Assembly (NCBI GenBank): GCA_035550375.1
Contig: DASZPH010000055.1
Location: forward strand, 26,850 to 90,849
Reading direction: 5' to 3'
Source: DASSFG01 sp035550375
GTDB taxonomy: Bacteria > Planctomycetota > Planctomycetia > Pirellulales > JAICIG01
DNA length: 64,000 nucleotides
Shown: one piece after another, positions 34,459 to 43,435 of the stretch
Layout: every line of letters starts with the position of its first letter
How positions within the stretch are numbered: the first letter of the stretch is position 1
Position numbers and translations under genes: made by a program
Notes under the pieces: generated by a model
The model's input: the letters and a program-made list of their open reading frames with translations, nothing else
What the model was told of the DNA's origin: nothing
The model's database searches: none

Positions 34459-34561
34459 CGCTTCCCTCCCCATGTCACGAGACCGTGTCAGACCGGCAGC
34501 GCGCCAGAAGGCTCAACCCGACTTTCCGCGCCAGGCCACCTCCCACCTTGCCGGCCCGGTC

Positions 34562-34879
34562 TCAATACTGAAAGACGTACCACCCGTAATTATACGCCGC
34601 GCCCGGATACAGGTTGTTGTAGGTGAAGCCGTAACTCGGCCAAACGGGATAAGCGGGCGCGCGAGGGAGCATGGCGTTCGGATTGGCGTAGTGGTAGTAG
34701 ACCGGTCCCCCGTAGTACGAGCTATAGGCCCAACCGGGGCCGTAGCCGTATCGCCCCGCCGTGGCGGTGGCGAGGGGCGGCCCGGCAACCGTTCGCCGCG
34801 CCGGCCAGGCCGACAGCGCTTCTGCCTGCATCGCCCCGCACAACAAAACGATCGCCAGCAGTGCCGAAAAACGACGCAT
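34562..34879 (-). CDS. Secreted Tyr/Gly-rich small protein
   Basis: A protein of 105 residues with a signal peptide (RRFSALLAIVLLCGAMQAEA, cleavage about 21-23). The mature part is rich in Tyr, Gly, Pro and Ala (YGYGPGWAYSSYYGGPVYYH), a composition seen in surface or cell-wall-associated proteins. No family was recognised. Upstream spacing indicates a single-gene unit. Confidence 0.65.
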   Translation of the reverse strand: MRRFSALLAIVLLCGAMQAEALSAWPARRTVAGPPLATATAGRYGYGPGWAYSSYYGGPVYYHYANPNAMLPRAPAYPVWPSYGFTYNNLYPGAAYNYGWYVFQY

Positions 34880-35155
34880 CGCGGTTCCTCCTTATGGCTG
34901 CTTCAAAGCCGATAAACTCGCTTTCCCTCGTTCTGCCGCCTTCCGACGTTTGCAACTACCGTACCACCTCCGCGGACCAGGCTCTCAAAACGGCCTCGAT
35001 TTCCCACTGACCCCGGCAGAGGGGGATGGGATACGCGATTGTAACCGGTTTCAAGACAAGGGATACTAAATTTTGTTGGCCCGGTCTTGTTGATTGGCCA
35101 CGACTTGCGTTCGTCTACCGGGAATTTAGCGCAGCGTATCCAAATACGGCGGGAC

Positions 35156-36862
35156 ATGGAAGCAGGCGAGATTCTTCTCCGGCGCGGCGTGCTTGACGAA
35201 CGACAGCTTGCCCTGGCCCGCCAGGCCCAAAGCGACGGCCAGCGGCTTGATGAGGTGGCGGTTGAAATGGGCCTGGTCAGCGAGGAGGCGGCCCTTGCCG
35301 CCCTCGGTGCCGAAATGGGCCTCGATTACGTCGACCTGTCGGGAGCCAAGGTCGACCTGGAACTGCTGAAACAGTTTCCCACCCGGCTGATCTATCGGCA
35401 GTCGCTCTTCCCCATCCAGCGTCGCAACGGGTCGCTCGTCGTGGCCACCAGCGACCCGTTCGACCTCTATTCGCTCGACGAGTTGAGCGTCGCCACCGGC
35501 CTGACGGTCGAGCCGGTGCTCGCCAGCCGGGCCGAGATCAATAAGTTGATCAAGGCCCACTTCGGCGTGGGGAGCGAAACGATCGACGGCCTGATAGCCA
35601 AAACGGTCGACGACGGCGTCGAACTTCTGGAAGAAATCGAGACCGACGGCTCCGAGCTGTCGGAAATGGCCCAAGAAGCCTCGGTCGTGCGGCTGGTGAA
35701 CGAAATCCTGCTGGAAGCGATCGAACTGCGGGCCAGCGACGTGCACCTCGAATCGCAGGGATCGGGTCTACGTATCCGCTACCGGATCGACGGCCTCTTG
35801 CACCCGCAGCCGACCCCGCCGGAGATCAACCGCTTTCAGGCCGCTATCATCAGCCGCCTGAAGATCATGGCCCACCTCAATATCGCCGAGAAGAGGCTGC
35901 CGCAGGACGGCCGCATCAAGCTCAAGGTGCGGGGCCGCGAGGTCGACGTGCGCGTCTCGGTCATTCCCATGATCCACGGCGAAGGGATCGTGATGCGTCT
36001 GCTCGACAAGAGCTCGATGGAGTTCTCGCTGCAGAAGATCGGCATGGACGACGATCAGTACCAGAGCTTTAAACAGTTGATCCAGATGCCGCACGGCATC
36101 CTCCTCGTGACGGGTCCGACCGGTTCGGGCAAGACCACCACGCTCTATAGCGCGCTGCTGGAGATCAAGGACAGCCAGACCAAGATCATCACCACCGAAG
36201 ACCCGGTTGAGTACCAGCTTGAAGGGATCAACCAGATTCAGGTTCACGCCAAGGTCGGGCTGACCTTCGCCGCCTCGCTGCGCAGCATCTTGCGGCACGA
36301 CCCCGACATCGTGCTGGTGGGCGAAATTCGCGATCTGGAGACGGCCGAGAACGCCATCCAGGCGTCCCTCACCGGGCACCTGGTGTTCAGCACGTTGCAC
36401 ACCAACGACGCAGCCGGCGCCTATACCCGACTGGTCGACATGGGGGTCGAGCCGTTCCTCGTGGCGAGCACGGTCGAAGCCGTGATGGCCCAGCGCCTGG
36501 TGAGGCGGCTGTGCAACGAGTGTAAAGAGCCCTACGAGCCAGCCGTGGAAGACGTGCCCCCCGATTTTCCGCTCGGTGAAATGCTGCAGTCGGGCCAGCC
36601 GATCTACCGCGCGGTCGGCTGCCGGGCCTGCCGCCACGTCGGCTACCGGGGCCGCATGGGTATCTACGAACTTCTGATCACGACGGAATCGGTACGGCAG
36701 CTTGCCCACGAGCGGGCCAGCTCCTGGAAGCTGAAGCAGGCCGCCATGAACGAGGGCATGCGCAGCTTGCGTCAGGACGGCTGGAAAAAAGTGCTCGGCG
36801 GCCGAACGACGGTCGACGAAGTGGTCCGCGTCGCAAAAAGTGATCGGATAGGAAAGAACTAA
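35156..36862 (+). CDS. gspE: Type II secretion/type IV pilus assembly ATPase (GspE/PilB)
   Basis: A protein of 568 residues. The N-terminal GspE N1-type domain (about 1-150: DERQLALARQAQ, LGAEMGLDYVDL) is followed by the ATPase: RASDVHLESQGSGLRIRYRI, Walker A GPTGSGKTTTL near 320, Asp box TTEDPVEYQLEG, Walker B-like DPDIVLVGEIRD, His box STLHTNDAAG and the zinc-binding CNECKEPYE with CRACRHVGYRGRMG. It powers pseudopilus assembly from the cytoplasm. It is the first gene of an operon of eleven. The stop is followed directly by the GTG of gspF. Confidence 0.96.
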   Translation: MEAGEILLRRGVLDERQLALARQAQSDGQRLDEVAVEMGLVSEEAALAALGAEMGLDYVDLSGAKVDLELLKQFPTRLIYRQSLFPIQRRNGSLVVATSDPFDLYSLDELSVATGLTVEPVLASRAEINKLIKAHFGVGSETIDGLIAKTVDDGVELLEEIETDGSELSEMAQEASVVRLVNEILLEAIELRASDVHLESQGSGLRIRYRIDGLLHPQPTPPEINRFQAAIISRLKIMAHLNIAEKRLPQDGRIKLKVRGREVDVRVSVIPMIHGEGIVMRLLDKSSMEFSLQKIGMDDDQYQSFKQLIQMPHGILLVTGPTGSGKTTTLYSALLEIKDSQTKIITTEDPVEYQLEGINQIQVHAKVGLTFAASLRSILRHDPDIVLVGEIRDLETAENAIQASLTGHLVFSTLHTNDAAGAYTRLVDMGVEPFLVASTVEAVMAQRLVRRLCNECKEPYEPAVEDVPPDFPLGEMLQSGQPIYRAVGCRACRHVGYRGRMGIYELLITTESVRQLAHERASSWKLKQAAMNEGMRSLRQDGWKKVLGGRTTVDEVVRVAKSDRIGKN

Positions 36863-38065
36863 GTGCCCGACTTCGCTTATGTAGCCCGCGACGCCGCCGG
36901 TCAACGCATCGTCGGCAAATTGACGGCCGCCAGCGAGCGCGAAGTGATCGGGTTGCTGGGACAGAGGTCGCTGTTCCCGCTGGAGGTGTCGGCCGAACGG
37001 GCGGCGAGCCAGACCTGGCGCGGCCGCCGGGTCCGTCCGCAACTGATGGCGACCACCTACGCCCAACTTGGCGACCTGCTGCGCAGCGGCGTGCCGCTGT
37101 TGCGGTCGCTCGACGTTTTGCAGCGACAGACCTCGCACGCGGGGCTGGCCGAGATCCTGGCGCAGGTGCGCACGCACGTCGAAGAAGGCACTTCGCTCGG
37201 CGACGCCATGCTTCGCTACCCGCGGGTCTTCAGCGAGATGGCCATCAACATGGTCCGGGCGGGAAGCGAAGGCGGCTTTCTGGAGGACGCGCTGGGGCGC
37301 GTGGCCGAATTCACCGAAAAACAGGAAGACCTCAAAGGCCGCACGATGGGGGCCATGGCCTACCCGATCTTTCTGGCGGTGGTGGGGTCGACGGTGGTGA
37401 CCGTGCTGGTCGTGTTCTTTGTGCCGAAATTCGCCGAACTGTTCAGCCAGTTGCGCGAGCGGGGAGAACTACCGGCCGTGACGGACTGGCTGCTGGCCAC
37501 GAGCGACTTTTTGCGTCACTGGGGAGTGGGCGTGCTCGTGGCGGCGGTGGTGGGCGGATTCTTTGCCAAGGCCCAACTCGCCACCGAGCAAGGCCGGCTG
37601 TGGCTCGACCGCTGGCGGGTGAAGATCCCCGGCGCCGGACGCATCATGCTCAACCTGGCGGTGGCCCGCTTCTGCCGGGTGCTGGGCACCTTGCTGCACA
37701 ACGGCGTGCCGATTCTCAAATCGCTGGAAATATCGAGCGAGGCCACCGGAAACCGCGTGCTGGCCCTGGCCGTGCAGGAGGCCGCCAAGAACATTTCCGC
37801 GGGCGAGTCGCTGGCGGCGCCCCTGGCGGCGTCGGGCCAGTTTCCCGGCACGGTGGTGGAGATGATCGCGGTGGCCGAGGAATCGAATACACTGGAATCC
37901 GTGCTCATCAACATCGCCGACGGGCTGGAGAACCGCACCTGGCGGCAACTCGATCTGTTCGTCCGGCTGCTGGAGCCGATCATGCTGCTGCTGCTGGCCG
38001 GGGCGGTGCTGGTCGTGGTGATCGCGCTCTTGCTGCCGGTGATCAAGATGAGCACAACGATATAG
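36863..38065 (+). CDS. gspF: Type II secretion/pilus inner-membrane platform protein (GspF/PilC)
   Basis: A protein of 400 residues with a GTG start immediately after the gspE stop. Two homologous cytoplasmic repeats (YAQLGDLLRSGVPLLRSLDV with the following LQRQT; and FCRVLGTLLHNGVPILKSLE) precede three transmembrane helices (around 170-190, 215-235 and 372-396). It anchors the assembly ATPase and pseudopilus at the inner membrane. The order E-F-G-H-I-J-K is that of type II secretion. Confidence 0.96.
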   Translation: MPDFAYVARDAAGQRIVGKLTAASEREVIGLLGQRSLFPLEVSAERAASQTWRGRRVRPQLMATTYAQLGDLLRSGVPLLRSLDVLQRQTSHAGLAEILAQVRTHVEEGTSLGDAMLRYPRVFSEMAINMVRAGSEGGFLEDALGRVAEFTEKQEDLKGRTMGAMAYPIFLAVVGSTVVTVLVVFFVPKFAELFSQLRERGELPAVTDWLLATSDFLRHWGVGVLVAAVVGGFFAKAQLATEQGRLWLDRWRVKIPGAGRIMLNLAVARFCRVLGTLLHNGVPILKSLEISSEATGNRVLALAVQEAAKNISAGESLAAPLAASGQFPGTVVEMIAVAEESNTLESVLINIADGLENRTWRQLDLFVRLLEPIMLLLLAGAVLVVVIALLLPVIKMSTTI

Positions 38066-38151
38066 GATGGTTGAGGTCTTAGGGCGCTTGGGCCTTCGGA
38101 TGCAACGAACACCGACACATGGTGCCTGACCGTATTGCCACAGCGCACACC

Positions 38152-38208
38152 AACCCGAAGCGTCAGCGAGGGCGAGGGACCAACTCACCCTCGCTGACGC
38201 TTCGGGTT
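38152..38208. repeat. Perfect 21-bp inverted repeat between gspF and gspG
   Basis: Arms at 38152-38172 and 38188-38208 are perfect reverse complements (AACCCGAAGCGTCAGCGAGGG is the left arm, given by its first 20 bases plus one) around a 15-base loop. A degenerate copy is at 53413-53472. In the transcript it would form a very stable hairpin between the gspE/F part and the pseudopilin genes, and could act as an attenuator or processing site. No T-tract follows. Confidence 0.75.
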
Positions 38209-38318
38209 AGTGCCGCGCTATCGCACATCTGCGGGGCGTGGTGCGCAATGCGGGCTAAGCCTCCAAGACCTGTTCCCAGAACAATTCAGATCAGACTCAG
38301 ATAACAGGAGACATCGCC

Positions 38319-38750
38319 ATGCCACGTCGCCGTCGCCGCCCCGGCTTCACTTTGATCGAAGTGTTGCTGGTGCTCGTTATTCTTGTCGTTCTCGGTTCGC
38401 TGGTCGGCATTCAAATCCGCAGCGCTCAGAAGAAAGGCCTGGTGAACGCGGCCAAGGCCCAGGTCAACATGTTCCACACGCCGCTGGAGTCATACCTCAT
38501 CGACGTGGGGCAGTATCCCTCGGGCACCGCGGGTCTCGAAGCCTTGCGGTCCGCGCCGGCCGAAGCGCAATCGCAAAGCACCAACAAATGGAACGGCCCC
38601 TATCTCGAGAAGGCCGTCCCGGTCGATCCCTGGGGACGAGCCTACAATTATGCCCAACCGGGCCGGCACAACACCGATTCTTACGACGTTTGGTCGCTGG
38701 GCCCGGACGGCGCCGATGGGACGGATGACGATATCGGGAACTGGCAGTAA
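38319..38750 (+). CDS. gspG: Major pseudopilin GspG
   Basis: A protein of 143 residues. A short basic leader (PRRRRRPG) precedes the prepilin site G-FTLIEVLLVL with Glu5 present. The hydrophobic helix is about 25 residues. The C-terminal part has the GspG calcium-site region (LGPDGADGTDDDIGNW) and DPWGRAYNYAQPG. It is the main subunit of the pseudopilus, cleaved by a prepilin peptidase not present in this window. AGGAG is eight bases before the ATG. Confidence 0.96.
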   Translation: MPRRRRRPGFTLIEVLLVLVILVVLGSLVGIQIRSAQKKGLVNAAKAQVNMFHTPLESYLIDVGQYPSGTAGLEALRSAPAEAQSQSTNKWNGPYLEKAVPVDPWGRAYNYAQPGRHNTDSYDVWSLGPDGADGTDDDIGNWQ

Positions 38751-38778
38751 CCGAGACACCGTAAAACGAGGTGGGGCG

Positions 38779-39543
38779 ATGGTCACACGATTTGTGGTTA
38801 CAGACCCCCCTCACCCCAGCCCTCTCCCAAGGGGAGAGGGGGTTAAACGCGCGGGGTTTACGCTGCTGGAACTGTTGCTCGTGCTGGCGCTCGTGGCGGC
38901 GATCGCGGCGATGGTTTGGCCCGCGCTGCAGCGGCCGCTCGCCACACAACGCCTGAAGCGCGCGGCCGAGCAAGTGAGGATGCACCTCATCAAAGCGCGA
39001 ACGCAGGCCATCACAACCGGCGAAACGTTCGGGTTCACCTATCAGCCGAACAAATCGGCGCTGCGGGTGGCCGCCTATACCAACAACGAGGCGCTGCTGG
39101 AATCGGTGAGCACGATGTCGCAGACGAGTGGGCAATCAGGCGCGTCGGGCCAGCCCGCGGCAGCGTCCTCCGGGGCACCGTCCTCCGGGGCACCGTCGTC
39201 CAGGGCACCGTCGTCCAGGGCATCGTCGTCCGGCACGTCGGCGACCAGCCCCGCCGCCTCGCGCCCCCCGGCCGAAGACGTGCTGCCCGAAGGCGTCGTT
39301 TTTTATGGCGGAGACGTGGCGAGCGACACGCGCTCCGACCAGTTTCAGGCGCAGGAACGCATGAAGGGCTCGATCGACCTCTCCTGGTCGCAGCCGGTGC
39401 TGTTCTACCCTGACGGCACGTCCACGGCGGCGCGCGTCGCGCTGGTGGGCGACCGCAACCGCGCGATCGTGATCGAGGTACGCAGCCTCACTGGCGGAGC
39501 GAGAGTGGGCGAAATCACATCCGTCGAGGCGCTGCGGCCATGA
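38779..39543 (+). CDS. gspH: Minor pseudopilin GspH
   Basis: A protein of 254 residues. The prepilin site is G-FTLLELLLVLALV with Glu5. The leader is 25 residues, longer than usual, and contains PPHPSPLPRGEG, the translation of a dispersed palindromic repeat (38807-38842). Residues about 115-170 are an APSSGAPSSG/RAPSS-type tract coded by roughly 12-base tandem units at about 39165-39235. The rest resembles the GspH beta-sheet domain (VVFYGGDV, QPVLFYPDGTSTAARVAL). The start has GAGGTGG seven bases upstream. It overlaps gspI by ATGA. Confidence 0.9.
   Translation: MVTRFVVTDPPHPSPLPRGEGVKRAGFTLLELLLVLALVAAIAAMVWPALQRPLATQRLKRAAEQVRMHLIKARTQAITTGETFGFTYQPNKSALRVAAYTNNEALLESVSTMSQTSGQSGASGQPAAASSGAPSSGAPSSRAPSSRASSSGTSATSPAASRPPAEDVLPEGVVFYGGDVASDTRSDQFQAQERMKGSIDLSWSQPVLFYPDGTSTAARVALVGDRNRAIVIEVRSLTGGARVGEITSVEALRP
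38807..38842. repeat. Dispersed palindromic repeat inside gspH leader
   Basis: CCCTCACCCCAGCCCTCTCC begins the element, which ends in a CCCTCTCCC/GGGGAGAGGG hairpin. The same element occurs, inverted and slightly diverged, at 61553-61585. This family is usually intergenic; here it codes for part of a leader peptide that prepilin peptidase should remove. Confidence 0.8.
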
Positions 39544-40079
39544 CGCGACCGAATAACCGTGTGCGGATCGCAAAGACGTCCGTTCGCAAAGCGAAAGGCG
39601 ACGCGGGCGGACGGCGGGGCTTTTCGCTGCTCGAAGTCGTACTGGCGCTGGCGATTCTCACCGCCGCGGTCGCCATCCTGGGCGAGCTGATTCGCGCCGG
39701 CCTGCGGAACGCCCAACTGGCCCGCGATCTGAGCAAGGCGGAACTGCTCTGCGAGAGCACCATCTACCAGATCGAGTCCGGCCTCCTGCCGCCCCAGCCC
39801 GCGCAGCGGTCGCCCGTCGATCAGGAGCCGGGCTGGTATTACTCCGTCGAGAACGAGAGCACGGGCACGCCGACGCAATCCGGGTTGCTGCGGCTGCGCG
39901 TGACGATCGAATTGAATCCCGACAAGCAGAAACGGCCGACGAAGTTCAGCGTGGTGCGCTGGATGCGCGATCCCTCGCTGGTGCTCGCCCAGCAGGCGCA
40001 GCAAATGAGCGTCTTGCCGACCACAAGTTCCACGACTTCGTCGAGTTCTTCCGGCACGATGGGAACGGGAGTCTTTTGA
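39540..40079 (+). CDS. gspI: Minor pseudopilin GspI
   Basis: A protein of 179 residues. A basic leader of about 27 residues precedes the prepilin site G-FSLLEVVLALAILTAAVAI with Glu5. AELLCESTIYQIESG resembles the GspI core. The C-terminus is Ser/Thr-rich. It should help cap and initiate the pseudopilus with GspJ and GspK. It overlaps gspH by ATGA, and its TGA stop shares one base with the gspJ ATG. Confidence 0.9.
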   Translation: MTRPNNRVRIAKTSVRKAKGDAGGRRGFSLLEVVLALAILTAAVAILGELIRAGLRNAQLARDLSKAELLCESTIYQIESGLLPPQPAQRSPVDQEPGWYYSVENESTGTPTQSGLLRLRVTIELNPDKQKRPTKFSVVRWMRDPSLVLAQQAQQMSVLPTTSSTTSSSSSGTMGTGVF

Positions 40080-41446
40080 TGAGAGCTGGCACAGCAAACT
40101 GCGATCGTCCCCGAATCTGTCACGAGAGCACGCGGCGGCGCGGGGCCTTTACGCTGCTCGAAGTGCTGCTGGCGCTGGCGCTGTCTGGCATCCTGATCGG
40201 CGTGCTGGCGATGGCGATTCGCACGCAGTTACGGGCCACCGACAGCGGCCGCACCGACGTGGCCCAATCGCAGGTGGCCCGGGCTCTTCTGAAACGCATC
40301 GGCGACGACGTACGCTCGGCCGTTTGGGCTGAGCCGATCGATCCCAACGCGATGGTGGTTCCGCCGCAAAGCTCGTCGCTGAGCGGCGCCGGCAACGCGG
40401 GGGCGGGCGGCCCGAGCATGGCCAGCGGCGGCGGGGGTGGCGGGGGTGGTAGTGGCGGCGGAGCAGGTGGCGGTGGCGGAGGGGGTAGCCGGGGTGGTGG
40501 CGGAGGCGGCGGTGGTGGTGGTGGCGGCGTTTCTGGTACCGGTACAACGACCACGACAACCACCACGACGACGACCAGCACCACCACCACCGCCAGCACC
40601 ACAACGAGCGCGAGTACGACCACCACCGCGTCGACCGTTTCGGGTGCCTCGGGAACGTCAGGCTCGGGCGGCGGTGGCGGTAGCGGCAGCGCAGGGGGTG
40701 GCGGTGGAAGCGGGGGAGGAGGGGGCGGTGGCTCGGCCACCAACGCCAGCGTGACCACCACGCAGAACCTGGCCCAGGCGGCGATGTATTTCCCGACGCC
40801 CATGATGCCCGTCTTCATCGGCACGGCCAATTCGCTGCAGATGGACGTGAGCATCCTGCCGCGCAACGACCAGGTCGCCCTCGCGCAGGGAGCCCAGTCG
40901 GGCGGGATGTCGGCCGGCGTGGGCGGCACTCAACTGAGCGACATGAAGACGGTCACCTATCACATGACCGGCGGCGCCAACATGCCGACGATTATGTCGT
41001 CGCCGACCGCCCAGGGCGGACGAGCCAAAGGGCTGTTGAGGCAGGAAGTTCTCCGGGCGAGCAGCGTCGCCGCAGGCGCCAACGCCGGGAACTCGTCGGG
41101 CGGCGCCGCCTTACCCGAACCCCTGGCCCCGGAGGTCATCAACATCGAGTTTCAGTACTCGGACGGCGTGAGTATGTATTCCAGTTGGGATTCTCGCCAG
41201 CATAACTCCTTGCCGAAACTGGTGCGGATCACGGTCACGTTTCTGGCCGACAACCTCGATCCGTCGAGCGACGACCTGAACAGCCTCAACCCGAAGCCCA
41301 CGGTCAAATACTCGCTGGCCGTCTCCCCCGCCGCCTGGCGACCCGTGCCGGCCTGGCTGACCGCCATGATGTCGTCGGCCGCCAGCGGCGGAACGTCGTC
41401 GGGCACGACGACGGGGGGCACGATGAGCGGAACGGGGGCCTTCTGA
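40079..41446 (+). CDS. gspJ: Minor pseudopilin GspJ with Gly/Thr-rich insertion
   Basis: A protein of 455 residues, about twice the usual GspJ length. The prepilin site is G-AFTLLEVLLALALSGILI with Glu5. Residues about 100-225 are an extreme low-complexity tract: runs of Gly with Ser, then a stretch of Thr/Ser/Ala, then Gly again. The region after it carries the GspJ beta domain (VINIEFQYSDGVSMYSSWDS, LPKLVRITVTFLAD). Such linkers could extend the tip or be glycosylated. The tract is coded in frame with no stop, and the downstream fold is intact. Confidence 0.88.
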   Translation: MRAGTANCDRPRICHESTRRRGAFTLLEVLLALALSGILIGVLAMAIRTQLRATDSGRTDVAQSQVARALLKRIGDDVRSAVWAEPIDPNAMVVPPQSSSLSGAGNAGAGGPSMASGGGGGGGGSGGGAGGGGGGGSRGGGGGGGGGGGGVSGTGTTTTTTTTTTTSTTTTASTTTSASTTTTASTVSGASGTSGSGGGGGSGSAGGGGGSGGGGGGGSATNASVTTTQNLAQAAMYFPTPMMPVFIGTANSLQMDVSILPRNDQVALAQGAQSGGMSAGVGGTQLSDMKTVTYHMTGGANMPTIMSSPTAQGGRAKGLLRQEVLRASSVAAGANAGNSSGGAALPEPLAPEVINIEFQYSDGVSMYSSWDSRQHNSLPKLVRITVTFLADNLDPSSDDLNSLNPKPTVKYSLAVSPAAWRPVPAWLTAMMSSAASGGTSSGTTTGGTMSGTGAF

Positions 41447-43281
41447 TGGGTGCTCGACCGACGACTTCGCCGCGCCGGGGCATGGTGCTCATCATCGTCC
41501 TGGTAGCCATCATGATGCTCACCCTCGCCGGGCTTACCTTCGCCCAGCTCATGCTCGCCGAGCGCGAGGCGGCCTGGACGCATGGACGCATCGTGCAGAG
41601 CCGGGCGCTCGTCGATTCGGGGGTCGCCTGGATCGAGCAACAAACCTCTCAGGCGGCCATGCTCGATCAGTCGGGCGGCTGGATCGACAACCCGGCGATT
41701 TTTCGCGCCCAGCTCGTCGCCGACGACACCATCGATCGCGACCGCGGTCGGTTCACGGTCGTGGCGCCCCGCATGCAGTACGGGTCGATCAACGGGGTGC
41801 GGTATGGGTTGGAAGACGAGTCGGGCCGGCTGAACCTGAACACCTTGCTGCTGTTCGACCCGGTATGGCAGTCGACGGCCGCCCAGGCTGTCGCCAGCTC
41901 TGCGCAGTCGAGCGGCACCAGCCAGACTTCCGGCACGGCGCAGACCAGCGCCACGGCCCAGAGCGGCGCCGTTGCCCAGTCGAGTTCCGTCTCGCAAGCG
42001 AGCTCCCCGACGTCGGGTTCGTCGGGCTCGTCGAGTTCGGGCGCTGCCAACTCCTCGCAAGTCACCGCGCAGCAGGCCCTGCTCGGGCTGCCCGGCATGA
42101 CCATCGACATCGCCGACAGCATCCTCGATTGGCTCGATCCCGACGACATTCCCCGCACGAACGGCGCCGAGCGTGAGTACTACTCTGGTCTCAGTCCGCC
42201 GCGTGTCCCCAAGAACGGCCCAATCGAGACCGTCGAAGAACTGTTGCTGATCAAGGGCGTGACGCCGCAATTGCTCTTTGGGGTGGACATCGACCGCAAC
42301 AGCGTGGTCGATTCGCAGGAGATGAAGCTGAGCATGCCCATCACGACCATGAGCAGCAGTTCCAGTTCGTCGAATCCATCCAGCACGTCGAGCAGTTCGA
42401 GCACGTCGTCGGGCAGCTCCAGCGGCGGCATCAGTGGGCTGCCGACGACCAGCGGCAGCGGGTCGATGGCAAGCTCGGCCAGCATGAACCAAGGGTGGGC
42501 CGCCTACCTGACCGTCTACAGCCATGAATCGAACCTGCGGCCCGACGGTCAGCCGAAGATCAACGTCAACGCGGCCAATCTGGAACAGCTCTATCAGGCC
42601 ATCTCTTCCGTGCTGGGAGCCGAGGTCGCCACGTTCGTCATCGGCTATCGGCAGGGTCGGGTGGTCACCGGCAGTCAGACGACCGTGGCCATGTCGGGCA
42701 AATCGCCCAATTTCACCCTGCCCGGCAACACCATGCTGGCCTCGCCGCTGGACCTGGTCGGCTGCAAGGTGCAGGTCAGCTTTCAGGGCGATCAGCAGCC
42801 GAGCGTGATCAATAGCCCGTTCGACCCGACGCCGCAGGTCATGCTCGGCTATGTCCCGATGCTGCTCGACTATCTGACGATCGTTCCCTCCACCACCGTG
42901 CCCGGCCGCATCAACATCAACCACGCGCCCTTGCCGGTATTGATGACCATACCCGGCATGGATTCGACGACCGCAAATATGATTTTGACCGGCCAGCAGG
43001 CTGCTTCAAACATGTTGGGCACCAACCGCAAATACCCGACCTGGCTTTACACGGAAGGGCTGATCACGCTCGATACGATGAAGAAGCTGATGCCCTACAT
43101 TACGGCCACGGGCCATGTGTACCGTGCCCAGGTCGTCGGTTTCTTCGATGCCGGAGGTCCGACATGCCGGGCGGAGGTGGTGATCGACGCTACCACGAGC
43201 GCCCCTCGCCTATTACTGTGGAGAGAGTTGACCCATTTGGGACAGGGATATTCACGGCAGGTGTTAGGAGCGGTGAAATAA
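41446..43281 (+). CDS. gspK: Minor pseudopilin GspK
   Basis: A protein of 611 residues, longer than typical GspK (about 320). The prepilin-like start is RRG-MVLIIVLVAIMMLTLA, without Glu5, as expected for GspK. Helix-hairpin-helix-type pieces are visible (RININHAPLPVLMTIPGMDS; INVNAANLEQLYQAISSVLG). Two Ser/Thr-rich inserts lie near residues 145-205 and 300-345. GspK caps the pseudopilus tip. The stop of gspJ overlaps its ATG by one base. Confidence 0.88.
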   Translation: MGARPTTSPRRGMVLIIVLVAIMMLTLAGLTFAQLMLAEREAAWTHGRIVQSRALVDSGVAWIEQQTSQAAMLDQSGGWIDNPAIFRAQLVADDTIDRDRGRFTVVAPRMQYGSINGVRYGLEDESGRLNLNTLLLFDPVWQSTAAQAVASSAQSSGTSQTSGTAQTSATAQSGAVAQSSSVSQASSPTSGSSGSSSSGAANSSQVTAQQALLGLPGMTIDIADSILDWLDPDDIPRTNGAEREYYSGLSPPRVPKNGPIETVEELLLIKGVTPQLLFGVDIDRNSVVDSQEMKLSMPITTMSSSSSSSNPSSTSSSSSTSSGSSSGGISGLPTTSGSGSMASSASMNQGWAAYLTVYSHESNLRPDGQPKINVNAANLEQLYQAISSVLGAEVATFVIGYRQGRVVTGSQTTVAMSGKSPNFTLPGNTMLASPLDLVGCKVQVSFQGDQQPSVINSPFDPTPQVMLGYVPMLLDYLTIVPSTTVPGRININHAPLPVLMTIPGMDSTTANMILTGQQAASNMLGTNRKYPTWLYTEGLITLDTMKKLMPYITATGHVYRAQVVGFFDAGGPTCRAEVVIDATTSAPRLLLWRELTHLGQGYSRQVLGAVK

Positions 43282-43289
43282 GTTCTTGA

Positions 43290-43351
43290 GTCTTAGGTCT
43301 TCGGTTCTAGGAGCGGTGGATGCTTAAGACTCGGTACCCAAGACCTAAGAC
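43290..43351. repeat. 12-bp inverted repeat between gspK and the pilM-like gene
   Basis: GTCTTAGGTCTT at 43290-43301 is the perfect reverse complement of 43340-43351. Further copies of AAGACCTAA and CTAGGAGCGGTG-like words lie in the same 150-base gap, and a related GAGGTCTTAGGGC is near 38078. The hairpin could limit readthrough between the pseudopilin and PilM/N parts. Confidence 0.6.
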
Positions 43352-43435
43352 GTGGGCAGGACTCGCGTTGCTCGGCCCACCGACCAAAGCTAAGACCTAA
43401 AGCCAAAGCCCCAAGACCTCGGACGCAAAAAACAC

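Noticed and set aside
40430..40750. Gly/Thr tract of gspJ as a frameshift or non-coding repeat
   Set aside because: The frame is uninterrupted and the GspJ-like beta domain continues in the same frame after the tract.
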